From an uncultured Aquimarina sp. (GTDB lineage Bacteria > Bacteroidota > Bacteroidia > Flavobacteriales > Flavobacteriaceae), in contig CANMLL010000019.1 of the NCBI GenBank assembly GCA_947498775.1, positions 1 through 64,000 on the forward strand: 64,000 bases of DNA, in the 5' to 3' direction. The notes under the pieces were generated by a model, which was given only the letters and a program-made list of their open reading frames with translations, did not search any database and was not told the origin of the DNA. Positions 8,790-17,748 of the stretch are shown one piece after another; positions within the stretch are counted from its first letter, which is position 1; every line of letters begins with the position of its first letter. The position numbers and the translations under genes are program-made.

Positions 8790-9436
8790 CTTCTAATATT
8801 GTTTTTTATAAACCAAAGCGCTGATGTATTTGCAACTTCTTCAAGTTTTCCCGGTTCTTCAAAAAGATGTGATGCTCCGGGTATGATCTTCAACTCAAGA
8901 ATGCACTGCAGTTTTTGATATGCTTTTTTATTTAATTGGATTACGATATCATCTCGACCTCCTACAATCAATAAAGTTGGGGCAGTAACCTTATGTAGAT
9001 CTTTCATGGCAAGATCTGGCCTGCCACCTCTAGAGATAATGGCTTTAATGTCATTACCTAAAGAAGCGGCAGCTCTCAATGCCGAAGCAGCACCCGTGCT
9101 TGCTCCAAAATATCCAATGTGTAAACCTTTTGTGAGCGCATAATTTTTTACCCAATTAGTTACTTCGATTAATCTCGCGGTTAATAAATCTATATCAAAT
9201 CGATTTTCATAAATGGTATCTTCTTGCTCTGTTAATAGATCGAATAACAAAGTTGCCAATCCTTTTTGTTGTAACACTTTGGCAACATAATTGTTTCTTG
9301 GGCTTAATCTACTACTTCCACTGCCATGCGAGAAAATTATAATTCCCGATGGGTTTTCTGGAATGGTAAGGTTGCCGTGTAAAACAACGGTCCCAACCCT
9401 AATTGAAACAGGTTTATGTTTGTCTTCTAGTATCAT
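8786..9436 (-). CDS. alpha/beta hydrolase (dienelactone-hydrolase-like)
   Basis: 216 residues. Oxyanion-hole region FSHGSGSSR near 34-42, nucleophile Ser in GYFGASTGAA, acid in GGRDDIV and His in GASHLFEEPG near the C-terminus: a complete catalytic triad. The pairing with a phosphoribosyltransferase is a common but unexplained gene pair; in some genomes the two are fused. It lies 12 bp after the bactofilin-like gene and overlaps the next gene by 4 bp. Confidence 0.85.
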   Translation of the reverse strand: MILEDKHKPVSIRVGTVVLHGNLTIPENPSGIIIFSHGSGSSRLSPRNNYVAKVLQQKGLATLLFDLLTEQEDTIYENRFDIDLLTARLIEVTNWVKNYALTKGLHIGYFGASTGAASALRAAASLGNDIKAIISRGGRPDLAMKDLHKVTAPTLLIVGGRDDIVIQLNKKAYQKLQCILELKIIPGASHLFEEPGKLEEVANTSALWFIKNNIRR

Positions 9437-9448
9437 CTTTTCTAACTA

Positions 9449-10630
9449 TTAAGTACTTAGTTTTAAAGAAGCCTTGTGTTGCACCAGAGTAATAGCTAAT
9501 ACACCGTAACCAACTGCTATAATAAGGAATGAAATAACACCTCCTAAAAACGGTAAAAATGTTATTAATCGAATTATTATGGCAATAGCTAGGGCCAAAG
9601 AAACCAGGGTCCAGAAATTCCATGATTTCTCATTTCTGCTATTTAAGTAATGTGCGATTAGTAAAGCAACTACCAAATGCCCAAATAATAAGCTAAATAG
9701 ATATAAAACAGTTAATAACAACCCTATCGGAATCCCGATAACAATCATAAAGGTTATCAAAATCAATAAAGGAACTCCTATTAGATAAGCAATACCGTAT
9801 CCTAAACCTTTAAGTAGGTCTTTATTCACATAGGTAACAGCTTTAGAAAACCAATTTTTAAATAATGCATTAAAAAGTGCTATGATCAGGAATGCAGAAA
9901 GAATGTAGAAAATCCAAAAGCCTAGTGCGGCTATTCCAAAAAATCCCCAGGAAAACTGATGTTCTTCTTTTGCCAAATCTTCATTAAATGAAGCAGAAGC
10001 ATTGATAAGAGAATTTTTAAAATCAACTTCGCGATCTTCTGCCCAATATTCTACATCAGCATAAAATTTTGCATTTTCTCCAATTATGATGGTTTCTGCC
10101 ACGATTTTCGAAGGGCCTCGCACTTCACCATTTATAGTGACTGTTCCTCCATAAAATGAAGCTTCCTTAGCTATTTTTCCATTCAATGTGATTTCACCAC
10201 CGCATACTTTGGCCAACCCTTTTGTTTCACCATCAATAGTTAACTTACCTCCACAAGAAATAAGGTTGCCATAGACTATAGTCTCTTCCGAAATAAGAAT
10301 TTCTCCTCCTGCAGCAACGAGATCATCACCTACATTAGCGTCAATGGTAAGGCTACCTCCTGCGGTACGAATATCATCTGCTACATATCCGTCGATCATA
10401 ATTTCACCTCCAGCAGCAATCAAATCCTGTGTTATAGAATCTTTTAAAGTGATACTACCTCCGGCTGTAACTAAATCTCCGTCTATTTTCGAGTTTACTT
10501 TGATTTTTTCGCCTGTAAGATATACATCGTCATTTTGTTCTTCTGAAACTGTAACCTCTTCTTCGGCTTCAAATTGTGCAAAGGATAGAATCGGAAACAG
10601 TAATGCGAGTACTACTATTATGTTTTTCAT
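9449..10630 (-). CDS. bactofilin-like repeat protein with C-terminal membrane domain
   Basis: 393 residues. A signal peptide (MKNIIVVLALLFPILSFAQ) is followed by about ten short beta repeats (residues 35-190) of the type GDLVTAGGSITLKDSITQDL, which should form a right-handed beta-helix as in bactofilins. The last 170 residues hold about four membrane segments. The repeat part is therefore predicted to be outside the cytoplasmic membrane, unlike cytoplasmic bactofilins. First gene of the four-gene operon behind the operator at 10688-10699. Confidence 0.75.
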   Translation of the reverse strand: MKNIIVVLALLFPILSFAQFEAEEEVTVSEEQNDDVYLTGEKIKVNSKIDGDLVTAGGSITLKDSITQDLIAAGGEIMIDGYVADDIRTAGGSLTIDANVGDDLVAAGGEILISEETIVYGNLISCGGKLTIDGETKGLAKVCGGEITLNGKIAKEASFYGGTVTINGEVRGPSKIVAETIIIGENAKFYADVEYWAEDREVDFKNSLINASASFNEDLAKEEHQFSWGFFGIAALGFWIFYILSAFLIIALFNALFKNWFSKAVTYVNKDLLKGLGYGIAYLIGVPLLILITFMIVIGIPIGLLLTVLYLFSLLFGHLVVALLIAHYLNSRNEKSWNFWTLVSLALAIAIIIRLITFLPFLGGVISFLIIAVGYGVLAITLVQHKASLKLST

Positions 10631-10687
10631 ATTATTTATGGTTTTGGTTGTAGCTATTAATGTATCAATAACATTAAGGTTACAAAA

Positions 10688-10699
10688 TGATATTTGTCA
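10688..10699 (-). promoter_or_regulatory. FNR/FixK-like operator for the bactofilin-like operon
   Basis: TGATatttGTCA with a weaker minus-strand -7 box TACATTAA at 10657-10664, centre distance 33 bp. It lies 30 bp from a second site that faces the other way. Confidence 0.65.
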
Positions 10700-10729
10700 T
10701 TTAAGTCCATTTTTTTAACAAGAATAAGG

Positions 10730-10741
10730 TGACAAAAATCA
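10730..10741 (+). promoter_or_regulatory. FNR/FixK-like operator for the flavin reductase operon
   Basis: TGACaaaaATCA with the -7-like TACCTTGA at 10765-10772, centre distance 33 bp. It drives the gene starting at 10793. Confidence 0.6.
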
Positions 10742-10792
10742 GTTTCTGAACACCACTCCTTTTGTACCTTGATAACATACAAGATTTGATAT

Positions 10793-11398
10793 ATGACTAC
10801 GCAAAAGGATTTTATAGCACTGGATATATCTAATCCTATTTGGAGTCACTTTTTTACTGTGGCGCCCTTGGTTATCATTGGGACCAAAGAGGATGATGGA
10901 TACGATATGGCTCCAAAGCATATGGCAATGCCCATTGGCTTTAAGAACTACTTTGGATTTGTATGTACTCCCAGGCACGGGACATATCAAAATGTATTAA
11001 GATATAAAGAATTTTCAGTAAGCTTTCCATTACCAAATCAGGTACTGTTGGCTGCATTAAGCGCTTCACCAAGAACCCAAGGGATTTCAAAATCAGATCA
11101 AATAGTGCCCGCATTGCCTACTATAAAAGCTAGTGTAGTAGACGCATTATTGGTTGTTGATTCTTATCTGCATCTGGAGTGTGAATTGTTTAAAATCATT
11201 GATGGATTTGATGAGAATAGCATTATAACTGGTAAAATTAGTGCAGCCTCAGTACATCCTAACTATTTAAAAGTTTCTGAAAAAGATGAACAAAAACAGC
11301 TAAAAGAACATTCACTATTGGCGTATTTGGCAGATGGACGTTTTGCTTCAGTTTCTGAGACATTCAATTTCCCGTTTCCCAAAGATTTTTCTCGATGA
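10793..11398 (+). CDS. flavin reductase-like FMN-binding protein
   Basis: 201 residues. The fold is the split-barrel flavin reductase domain: an early SHFFTVAPLVIIGTKE strand pair, MAPKHMAMPIGFKNYFGFVC (FMN-contact region) and FSVSFP. Such proteins use NAD(P)H to reduce FMN or act as flavoprotein oxygenase components. Its last codons overlap the start of the M20 peptidase gene by 4 bp (TGATGA-type overlap at 11395-11398), so the two are translationally coupled. Confidence 0.8.
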   Translation: MTTQKDFIALDISNPIWSHFFTVAPLVIIGTKEDDGYDMAPKHMAMPIGFKNYFGFVCTPRHGTYQNVLRYKEFSVSFPLPNQVLLAALSASPRTQGISKSDQIVPALPTIKASVVDALLVVDSYLHLECELFKIIDGFDENSIITGKISAASVHPNYLKVSEKDEQKQLKEHSLLAYLADGRFASVSETFNFPFPKDFSR

Positions 11399-12564
11399 AG
11401 AACGATAAGTACATATCGAATAGAATTCAGAACCATCTTGACAATTGCAAAGAAAAAATATTGTCTTTTTTAGATGCTTTGGTTACCATAGAAACTCCTT
11501 CTAGATCTATAACAGCACAACATCAGGTTTTTGATTTCCTGAAGAAAGAACTTGAAACCATAGGATACAAAGCGATCCATTTTCCTGGGAAAGAAACGGG
11601 AGGGTATCTATTTGCATACCCTAAAGACAGAGAGAAAAAAAATCCAATACAACTTTTAATGGGGCATTGCGACACTGTTTGGCCAATAGACACAATTAAC
11701 AAAATGCCTTTTCTTATTAAAGAAGAAAAGATAAAAGGCCCGGGAGTTTATGATATGAAGGCAGGGCTTACTCAAATAATATTTGCACTGCGAGTGATTA
11801 AAGAATTATCATTGAGTTTACAAGTGGCTCCTATAGTTTTAATTAATTCTGACGAGGAGATTGGTAGTAGGGAATCAACAAATGCGATCAAAAGATTGGC
11901 TAAGATCTCAAACAGGGCTTATGTCTTGGAACCACCGCTTGGTTTAGAGGGGAAACTTAAGACTGCCAGAAAGGGAATAGGGCGTTTTACGATCACGGTA
12001 AAAGGAAAAGCTGCACATGCAGGCTTGGACCCTACCAAGGGGATCAATGCTATTGTAGAGTTATCACATCAAGTACAAAAACTCTATGCAATGAATGATA
12101 CCGAAAAAGGAATCACTGTAAATGTAGGCATGATTGAAGGTGGTATTTCACCTAATGTAGTTGCACCAGAAAGCAAAGCAGTAGTTGATGTACGGGTGTT
12201 AAATGAAAATGATGGTCAATACATAACCAGGAAAATTAAAGCATTACAACCAAATCTTCCTGATGTAGAATTGCATATAGAGGGAGCAATTGGAAGACCG
12301 CCTATGGAAAAGACCATCCGCAATCAGGAATTATGGAAAGTGGCGAAGAAAAAAGGAAAACTTTTGGGAATTGAGTTAGAACAAGCTACCGCGGGAGGAG
12401 GCTCTGATGCCAATACAACAAGTAAATTTACCGCCACCTTGGACGGATTAGGAACACCGGGTGATGGAGCACATGCCGATCACGAATACATTTTACATAA
12501 CAGCATTGTAGAAAGGACAACATTACTTACACTTTTACTTCTTGCAGAACCCTTAAATCATTGA
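11395..12564 (+). CDS. M20 family metallopeptidase (glutamate carboxypeptidase-like)
   Basis: 389 residues. The zinc-ligand pattern of M20 enzymes is present: MGHCDTVWP (first His and Asp), GVYDMKAG (bridging Asp), NSDEEIGS (catalytic and ligand Glu), and the C-terminal His in GDGAHADHEYI. The lid domain has GKAAHAGLDP. The order resembles carboxypeptidase G2, which removes glutamate from N-acyl conjugates. No signal peptide, so cytoplasmic. Middle gene of a flavin reductase, peptidase, P-loop protein operon. Confidence 0.85.
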   Translation: MKNDKYISNRIQNHLDNCKEKILSFLDALVTIETPSRSITAQHQVFDFLKKELETIGYKAIHFPGKETGGYLFAYPKDREKKNPIQLLMGHCDTVWPIDTINKMPFLIKEEKIKGPGVYDMKAGLTQIIFALRVIKELSLSLQVAPIVLINSDEEIGSRESTNAIKRLAKISNRAYVLEPPLGLEGKLKTARKGIGRFTITVKGKAAHAGLDPTKGINAIVELSHQVQKLYAMNDTEKGITVNVGMIEGGISPNVVAPESKAVVDVRVLNENDGQYITRKIKALQPNLPDVELHIEGAIGRPPMEKTIRNQELWKVAKKKGKLLGIELEQATAGGGSDANTTSKFTATLDGLGTPGDGAHADHEYILHNSIVERTTLLTLLLLAEPLNH

Positions 12565-12567
12565 ATC

Positions 12568-13587
12568 ATGAATCATCGATATATCTATACTTCACTCACA
12601 AGAATTTCTGACCTTGCCGAAAAAGGTTTTACATTGAAGAAGTTGCCAAAAACCCAATGGGAGACAGGAGATTATGTGGTTTGTAAGATTTTGGATGCTG
12701 GTAGTAATACGTTGAAGCTTGAGCTTCCGAATGGGAGAATGCGCGGTGTCATAGGAGGAGAATCTATTGTAGGAGCACTTGGTGAACGTTTTGCAACATT
12801 AGAAGCTACCGGAACCTGGAAAAAAGTTGAAGAGGATCTCGAGATGCATGTTTTAACAGGTGCTGGTCTACTAGGGAAAATGACCTCGAAGTCAGTTTTT
12901 ATCCCAAACATGATGAAAATAGGGTATGTAGCGCATGCTTTTAGAGGAAAAGAGAAACTTACGATGGATTCCTTTGTCGAACCGATAACTGAAGTACCCT
13001 ATTCTACTCCAACAATTCTCTTGGTTGGCACTTCAATGTCTGCCGGTAAAACGACCTCGGCAAGAATTGTGACCAATCTGTTTAAATTGAATGGACTAAA
13101 AGTGGTTGGAGCCAAACTCACGGGAGCAGGACGTTTTAAGGATATTCTGGCAGTTAAAGATGTAGGGGCCGATGTGGTTTTTGATTTTGTAGATGTAGGA
13201 TTACCATCCTCAATTTATCCAAGAGAAAAATATAAAGAAAAACTGAAGCTGTTGCTAAGTAAAATCGAATCACAAAAAGCAGAGGTGGCAGTGATCGAAA
13301 TAGGAGCATCACCGCTAGAACCGTATAATGGTGATATCGCGATTAATGCAATAAGAGAACAAATAAAATGCACAATTCTAAGTGCTTCAGATCCCTATGC
13401 GGTTTATGGGCTTATGAAGGCGTTTGATATCATTCCAGATATTGTAACAGGGATTTCAACAAATACCCTTGCAGGACGAAGAATGGTAGAAGAATTGTGT
13501 GATGTGAAAGCCTTGAACTTAATAGATCCAACTACTACTGAAGAATTAAAAAGGATATTGTCATTAAAAACAGGGTTTTCACTTTAG
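12568..13587 (+). CDS. DUF1611-like P-loop protein
   Basis: 339 residues. An N-terminal domain (1-140) precedes a P-loop domain with Walker A GTSMSAGKTT at 154-163. The C-terminal half resembles the P-loop part of DUF1611, the family that includes DgcN of D-glutamate metabolism; this link is a judgement from motifs. It starts 3 bp after the peptidase stop codon. A peptidase that releases amino acids from N-acyl conjugates next to such a protein suggests a small pathway for amino acid conjugates, which is an inference. Confidence 0.6.
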   Translation: MNHRYIYTSLTRISDLAEKGFTLKKLPKTQWETGDYVVCKILDAGSNTLKLELPNGRMRGVIGGESIVGALGERFATLEATGTWKKVEEDLEMHVLTGAGLLGKMTSKSVFIPNMMKIGYVAHAFRGKEKLTMDSFVEPITEVPYSTPTILLVGTSMSAGKTTSARIVTNLFKLNGLKVVGAKLTGAGRFKDILAVKDVGADVVFDFVDVGLPSSIYPREKYKEKLKLLLSKIESQKAEVAVIEIGASPLEPYNGDIAINAIREQIKCTILSASDPYAVYGLMKAFDIIPDIVTGISTNTLAGRRMVEELCDVKALNLIDPTTTEELKRILSLKTGFSL

Positions 13588-13617
13588 CTATATTTAAAAA
13601 AAGAGATGTCCTAAGCA

Positions 13618-13629
13618 TGATAAAGATCA
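13618..13629 (+). promoter_or_regulatory. FNR/FixK-like operator
   Basis: TGATaaagATCA with -7-like TACATTGT at 13653-13660, centre distance 33 bp; the ATG at 13678 follows. This supports 13678 over the TTG at 13657 as start, since 13657 would lie inside the -7 box. Confidence 0.65.
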
Positions 13630-13677
13630 TAGCTTGTAGTATCATATACTAGTACATTGTCCTTTCAACAGAAAAAA

Positions 13678-14271
13678 ATGAAAAAGATAATAGGCCTACT
13701 CTTTTTGTTTATCACCTTCGGAACCGTCTACGGACAAACCATAGCACCACATATAAATAAGAAGAAGACCGAAAATGTAATCACCCTTACACCAAAAAAA
13801 ATTGTAATTATTGGTTTAACAGATAATCTTGAGGCTCGCAAAACTTTTGAAAAAAAAATGAAAGAAAAACTAGTAAGTCATGGTATTGATGCTTATCGAA
13901 GTACCGAGGTTTCTTCGATGGTTTTTACAGAGGCGAGCAAAGCAGAAGAAGAGTTAAATGAGCTTATAGAAATCATTACTCAAAAAAACTTTGATAGTTT
14001 TATGATTACCACGGTTACTGGCGTCGAAGAAAAAATGGATGCCGTAAAGGGACAGCTGGAGAGCTATAAAATATACCACCTTGAAACCGACATCTATATT
14101 TTTGAGGAAAAAGAGATTGTATTGTTATGGGGAATGTGCCTGGATATTTATGATTATCAATTGGTACAGCTTAAAATAGAAGATTATGTAAATGCAATAG
14201 TGCTTCAGATGCAATATGAAAGTATACTACCAAAAAAAGAAGAAACAGAACAACTTCGAGTTTCTAATTAG
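13678..14271 (+). CDS. secreted protein of unknown function
   Basis: 197 residues from the ATG at 13678. A signal peptide (KKIIGLLFLFITFGTVYGQ) precedes a mixed alpha/beta domain with an early IVIIGLTDNLEARKTFEKKM and FDSFMITTVTGVEE, reminiscent of small periplasmic proteins that share a LpoB-like fold, though no family is claimed. The predicted promoter's -7 box overlaps the alternative TTG start at 13657, which argues against it. Single-gene unit before the next operator-controlled gene. Confidence 0.6.
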   Translation: MKKIIGLLFLFITFGTVYGQTIAPHINKKKTENVITLTPKKIVIIGLTDNLEARKTFEKKMKEKLVSHGIDAYRSTEVSSMVFTEASKAEEELNELIEIITQKNFDSFMITTVTGVEEKMDAVKGQLESYKIYHLETDIYIFEEKEIVLLWGMCLDIYDYQLVQLKIEDYVNAIVLQMQYESILPKKEETEQLRVSN

Positions 14272-14290
14272 TAGTTTTTTGTTTGTAAGA

Positions 14291-14302
14291 TGATTATGGT
14301 CA
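14291..14302 (+). promoter_or_regulatory. FNR/FixK-like operator
   Basis: TGATtatgGTCA with -7 box TATTTTAG at 14326-14333, centre distance 33 bp, ahead of the membrane-anchored gene at 14360. Confidence 0.7.
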
Positions 14303-14359
14303 TATTTTTCTTATGTAGAGTTCTATATTTTAGTAAGTAACCTCTTAAATAACTTAAAA

Positions 14360-14872
14360 ATGAAACGACCAAGAAAAGTATTATGGATCATTTTATCGGC
14401 TATTGTACTGTTCTTCCTGTTTTCGATTTGGTACAAATTTGAATATTCTATGGAAATAACCGAACCGTATCAGGTAAATACTCCGGATTTTGAGCGTAAA
14501 CTTCTAATTGCTACTCAGGGAAGTGCATTTAAAGATAGCATAACCAATAGAATAGTAAGTCACTACAAATCCGATTCGGTATTTATCAAGGTTATCGATG
14601 TTTCTTTGTTGAAAGATATGTCACCCGAGGAATATTCGGGGATTGTGATTATCCATACTTGGGAAAATTGGAAACCACCTTTCGCCGTAAGACAGTTTAT
14701 TGAAAAAACAATGGATCAACAAGAAAAAATGGTTGTATTGACTACTTCGGGCGAAGGCACCTATCATATGAAAGAAGTTGATGCAATTACAGGAGAATCC
14801 AATATAAAACAAGTCCAGGATTTTGCAGATAAGATTATTGCAAGATTAACAGCGATTCCCAAATTGAATTAG
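14360..14872 (+). CDS. membrane-anchored flavodoxin-like protein
   Basis: 170 residues. One membrane segment (about 8-24) anchors a soluble domain with flavodoxin-like order: KLLIATQGSAFKDSI, YSGIVIIHTWENWKPP (tryptophan at the place of the flavin-stacking loop), and MVVLTTSGEGTY. The first loop lacks the usual T-G-N phosphate motif, so FMN binding is uncertain. The N-in anchor would place the domain outside the cytoplasmic membrane. Expression is predicted to follow the operator at 14291. Confidence 0.6.
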   Translation: MKRPRKVLWIILSAIVLFFLFSIWYKFEYSMEITEPYQVNTPDFERKLLIATQGSAFKDSITNRIVSHYKSDSVFIKVIDVSLLKDMSPEEYSGIVIIHTWENWKPPFAVRQFIEKTMDQQEKMVVLTTSGEGTYHMKEVDAITGESNIKQVQDFADKIIARLTAIPKLN

Positions 14873-14885
14873 ATATTTGTGATCT

Positions 14886-15335
14886 CTAAAAAAACAATTT
14901 ATCAAAAATTATATTTTTTAGGTTTTTAGGTAATTCATCTCTTATATCTTGCATTTCTCCTGGTGATATATATTTTCGCAATACAAAGAATGTGGTTCGT
15001 ATATAATGCTCTGCTATTTCATTGGATTCAAAATCATAGATAGAGGTAACCCCATCATAGGATCGTACCAAATCAATAAATTGTTCCATGTGTTTTACTT
15101 TGTCCTTTTTGGCCTTTATTCTCCATCCGTTTACGTAAACTGCTTTTAAAAACATTGGTAATTGCGCCAACAATTGTAAAGATTCTTCAGTAGAAATAAT
15201 TTCTCGTAACCCATGTAGCACAGAAGATAAAATTCGTGCCGCTTTATCTGGATTGTCATCTAGGTTCATTTCATGAGCATATTCCTTCAAAAAGGTATAC
15301 GCTTCTTTTGCATATTGATTAAAATTGAGTGCCAT
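14886..15335 (-). CDS. DUF2267 protein
   Basis: 149 helical residues matching DUF2267: the early AYTFLKEYAHEM, then AARILSSVLHGLREIISTEESLQLLAQLPMFLKAVYV, and a C-terminal half with EIAEHYIRTTFFVLRKYISPGEMQDIRDELP. The role is unknown; the family is often found with universal stress and other stress genes. It is transcribed divergently from a USP gene through a shared operator at 15414-15425. Confidence 0.85.
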   Translation of the reverse strand: MALNFNQYAKEAYTFLKEYAHEMNLDDNPDKAARILSSVLHGLREIISTEESLQLLAQLPMFLKAVYVNGWRIKAKKDKVKHMEQFIDLVRSYDGVTSIYDFESNEIAEHYIRTTFFVLRKYISPGEMQDIRDELPKNLKNIIFDKLFF

Positions 15336-15413
15336 GACTGAAAGGTTTTTTGATTTTCGGTTTGATATAAATTATTGATATATAAAGTTATAGACTTCGA
15401 GGAAGGATAGTCA

Positions 15414-15425
15414 TGATAATTGTCA
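15414..15425. promoter_or_regulatory. bidirectional FNR/FixK-like operator, DUF2267 / USP
   Basis: TGATaattGTCA. -7 boxes are at 33 bp on each side: TAACTTTA on the minus strand (15383-15390) and TACTTTAG on the plus strand (15449-15456). Confidence 0.75.
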
Positions 15426-15492
15426 TAGTATTTGAATATTCTGTCTTATACTTTAGATCTTGTAAAAACAGAAAACCCTAAAAAACGAAAAC

Positions 15493-16332
15493 ATGAAAAA
15501 AATTCTTGTACCTATTGATTTTTCTGATTATTCAGAATATGCATTGCGGGTTGCTTCAACAATTGCCAAACAACAAAATGCAGAAATTATAGTATTGCAT
15601 ATGTTGGGGCTTTCTGAAGCAGTTCTTACCAAAAATGAGGCCCAGGAAGTAGCAGAAGCTGTGTATTATATGAAACTTGCTGAAAAACGCTTTAAAACTT
15701 TCCTGGACAAAGAATATCTAAAAGGAATTAAAGTAACAGAAACTGTTCAGAATTATAAAATATTTAGTGAAATCAATGAGGTAGCTCATGAAAATGATGT
15801 GGACCTTATCGTAATGGGGTCTCACGGTGTAAGCGGTTTACGAGAAGAAGTTTTTATTGGCTCTAATACCGAAAAAGTGGTGCGTTCTTCAGATATTCCT
15901 GTGTTGGTTATTAAAAATCCTGGAGACGATTTTAAGATGAAAGAGGTCGTATTTGTATGCGATTTTAAAATAGAAAACCTTCGCCCATATCACAATGCTA
16001 TGAAGTTGTTTGAGGCCATGGGGGCAAATGTAAATCTATTATATATAAATCTACCTGGGGACCAGTTTAAAAGTTCAGGACAGATGGAAGAACGTGTTAA
16101 AGAGTTTTTGTTTAAGGCAGATGCCGGAAACCTGGAGGTGCATGACAAAGTTGTTTATTATAGCGATTATACTGTAGAAAGTGGAGTCTTTAATTACAGT
16201 AACAAAATAGATGCTGATGTGATTGCCATACCAACGCACGGCCGTAGAGGGTTAGCTCATTTCTTTAGTGGAAGTATAGGAGAGGATATTGCTAATCATG
16301 CGAATAAGCCGGTGATTACTTTTAAGATTTAA
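15493..16332 (+). CDS. tandem-domain universal stress protein
   Basis: 279 residues, two UspA domains (about 1-140 and 150-279). The first has ILVPIDFSDYSEYAL and an ATP-loop region IVMGSHGVSG followed by IGSNTEKV; the spacer to the GS is ten residues instead of the usual nine. The second ends with GRRGLAHFFSGSIGEDIANH, a good G-x2-G-x9-GS match, so both domains may bind nucleotide. This is the most divergent of the ten USPs here. Confidence 0.9.
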   Translation: MKKILVPIDFSDYSEYALRVASTIAKQQNAEIIVLHMLGLSEAVLTKNEAQEVAEAVYYMKLAEKRFKTFLDKEYLKGIKVTETVQNYKIFSEINEVAHENDVDLIVMGSHGVSGLREEVFIGSNTEKVVRSSDIPVLVIKNPGDDFKMKEVVFVCDFKIENLRPYHNAMKLFEAMGANVNLLYINLPGDQFKSSGQMEERVKEFLFKADAGNLEVHDKVVYYSDYTVESGVFNYSNKIDADVIAIPTHGRRGLAHFFSGSIGEDIANHANKPVITFKI

Positions 16333-16360
16333 ACCCATTTTCAGAATAGTGCGGATATAG

Positions 16361-16396
16361 CCGGTAAGGATGATTTTCACCATACCGGTTTTTTTA
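16361..16396. terminator. bidirectional terminator between USP and deoD
   Basis: Inverted repeat CCGGTA (16361-16366) and TACCGG (16383-16388) followed by a run of T on the plus strand; it lies between convergent genes. Confidence 0.7.
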
Positions 16397-17092
16397 TAAG
16401 GTACCTAATGCAATCTCTATCATTTTTTTAAAGGTGGTTTCGCGTTCCTCAGAAGAAGTTCTTTCACCCGTTACCAAAGAATCGGAAATGGTAAGAATCG
16501 CCAATGCTTTTACATTAAATTTTGCGGCAATCGTATATAAACCGGCAGCTTCCATTTCTACACATAGTATTCCAAAATTGGCCCAATGTTTATAAGAATT
16601 AGGGTCATCATCATAAAATTCGTCAGAGGATAATACGTTTCCGGCTTTTATTGGGATATTATGATCCTGGGCATATTGGGCAGCTTTCATGAATAATTCA
16701 AAATTGGCCGTAGGAGAATAATCAGAATTAATAAATCTTGAATTGTTGATTCCTGATGTCGAGGATGCGGCCATTGCGATTACAATATCACGTATGTTAA
16801 CCTCTTTTTGATAAGAGCCGGCAGACCCCACACGAATTAGGTTTTTGGCTCCATAATCATTAATTAATTCATGGCAATAGATCAACGCAGAAGGGATGCC
16901 CATTCCAGTTCCCTGAACAGATACACGTTTGCCTTTATAGGTTCCTGTATAGCCTAACATTCCTCGTATCTGGTTATAACAAAAGGGATTGTCAAAAAAA
17001 GTCTCTGCAATCCATTTGGCACGCATGGGATCTCCAGGAAGCAAAACGGTTTCTGCAATTTCTCCTTGTTTGGCTGCAATATGTACGCTCAT
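16394..17092 (-). CDS. deoD: purine nucleoside phosphorylase, DeoD type
   Basis: 232 residues, a normal length for the hexameric DeoD family. It cleaves purine (deoxy)nucleosides with phosphate. Visible markers are LLPGDPMRAKWIA (phosphate-binding region), VGSAGSYQ, the base/ribose pocket CVEMEAAGLY, and TISDSLVTGE with the catalytic Asp. It follows deoC by 6 bp and trx by a few bases more, forming a nucleoside salvage operon. Confidence 0.95.
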   Translation of the reverse strand: MSVHIAAKQGEIAETVLLPGDPMRAKWIAETFFDNPFCYNQIRGMLGYTGTYKGKRVSVQGTGMGIPSALIYCHELINDYGAKNLIRVGSAGSYQKEVNIRDIVIAMAASSTSGINNSRFINSDYSPTANFELFMKAAQYAQDHNIPIKAGNVLSSDEFYDDDPNSYKHWANFGILCVEMEAAGLYTIAAKFNVKALAILTISDSLVTGERTSSEERETTFKKMIEIALGTL

Positions 17093-17098
17093 TTTTTA

Positions 17099-17743
17099 TT
17101 AGTTTGAAGTTACAATTGCTATTCCCGATGAGGTACCTATTCTTGAAACTTCTAAATCAATATATTTTCTAGCAGTTTCGATATCTCTAATACCTCCCGA
17201 AGCTTTTATTTTTAACTGATCACCAACTTCATTTTTCATAAGTTGAACATCTTCTAAAGTTGCTCCGCCTGTACCAAACCCTGTTGAAGTTTTTATATAA
17301 TCTACGCCAGCGTTAAGGGATAGTTTGCAAGCAATTTTCTTTTCTTCATCGGTGAGGTAACAATTCTCAAAAATTACCTTTAAAACCTTATCTCCAATTA
17401 CCTTTTTGACAGCTCTAATCTCATCTTCTACAATTTTATGATATCCTGATTTTAACAAACCAATGTTAAGTACCATGTCAATTTCATCAGCACCCTGATC
17501 AATACATTGTTTGGCTTCAAATACCTTAACCCGAGTAGTCATTGATCCTAATGGAAACCCAACAACCGAGGCTACTTTTATATCGGTATGCATGAGTTCA
17601 CTATCGGCAAGAGCAACATAATAACTATTTACACAAACAGCATAAAAATTGTGTTCTTTTGCTTCAGTGCAAAGGTTTTTAATATCTTGTACAGTTGCAT
17701 TTGCTTTTAGAAGGGTATGATCTATGTATTGATTAAGTTGCAT
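17099..17743 (-). CDS. deoC: deoxyribose-phosphate aldolase
   Basis: 214 residues. It splits 2-deoxyribose-5-phosphate into glyceraldehyde-3-phosphate and acetaldehyde. The Schiff-base lysine lies in YIKTSTGFG; the other active-site lysine is in LKIKASGGIRD, and Asp in GADEIDMVLNIG. Substrates come from the DeoD reaction once the sugar phosphate is isomerised. Located between trx and deoD, spacing 5-6 bp. Confidence 0.95.
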   Translation of the reverse strand: MQLNQYIDHTLLKANATVQDIKNLCTEAKEHNFYAVCVNSYYVALADSELMHTDIKVASVVGFPLGSMTTRVKVFEAKQCIDQGADEIDMVLNIGLLKSGYHKIVEDEIRAVKKVIGDKVLKVIFENCYLTDEEKKIACKLSLNAGVDYIKTSTGFGTGGATLEDVQLMKNEVGDQLKIKASGGIRDIETARKYIDLEVSRIGTSSGIAIVTSN

Positions 17744-17748
17744 GACTA

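Noticed and set aside
10344-10718. 124-codon plus-strand frame
   Set aside because: It is the shadow of the bactofilin-like repeats; its regular Pro/Ala pattern comes from those repeats.
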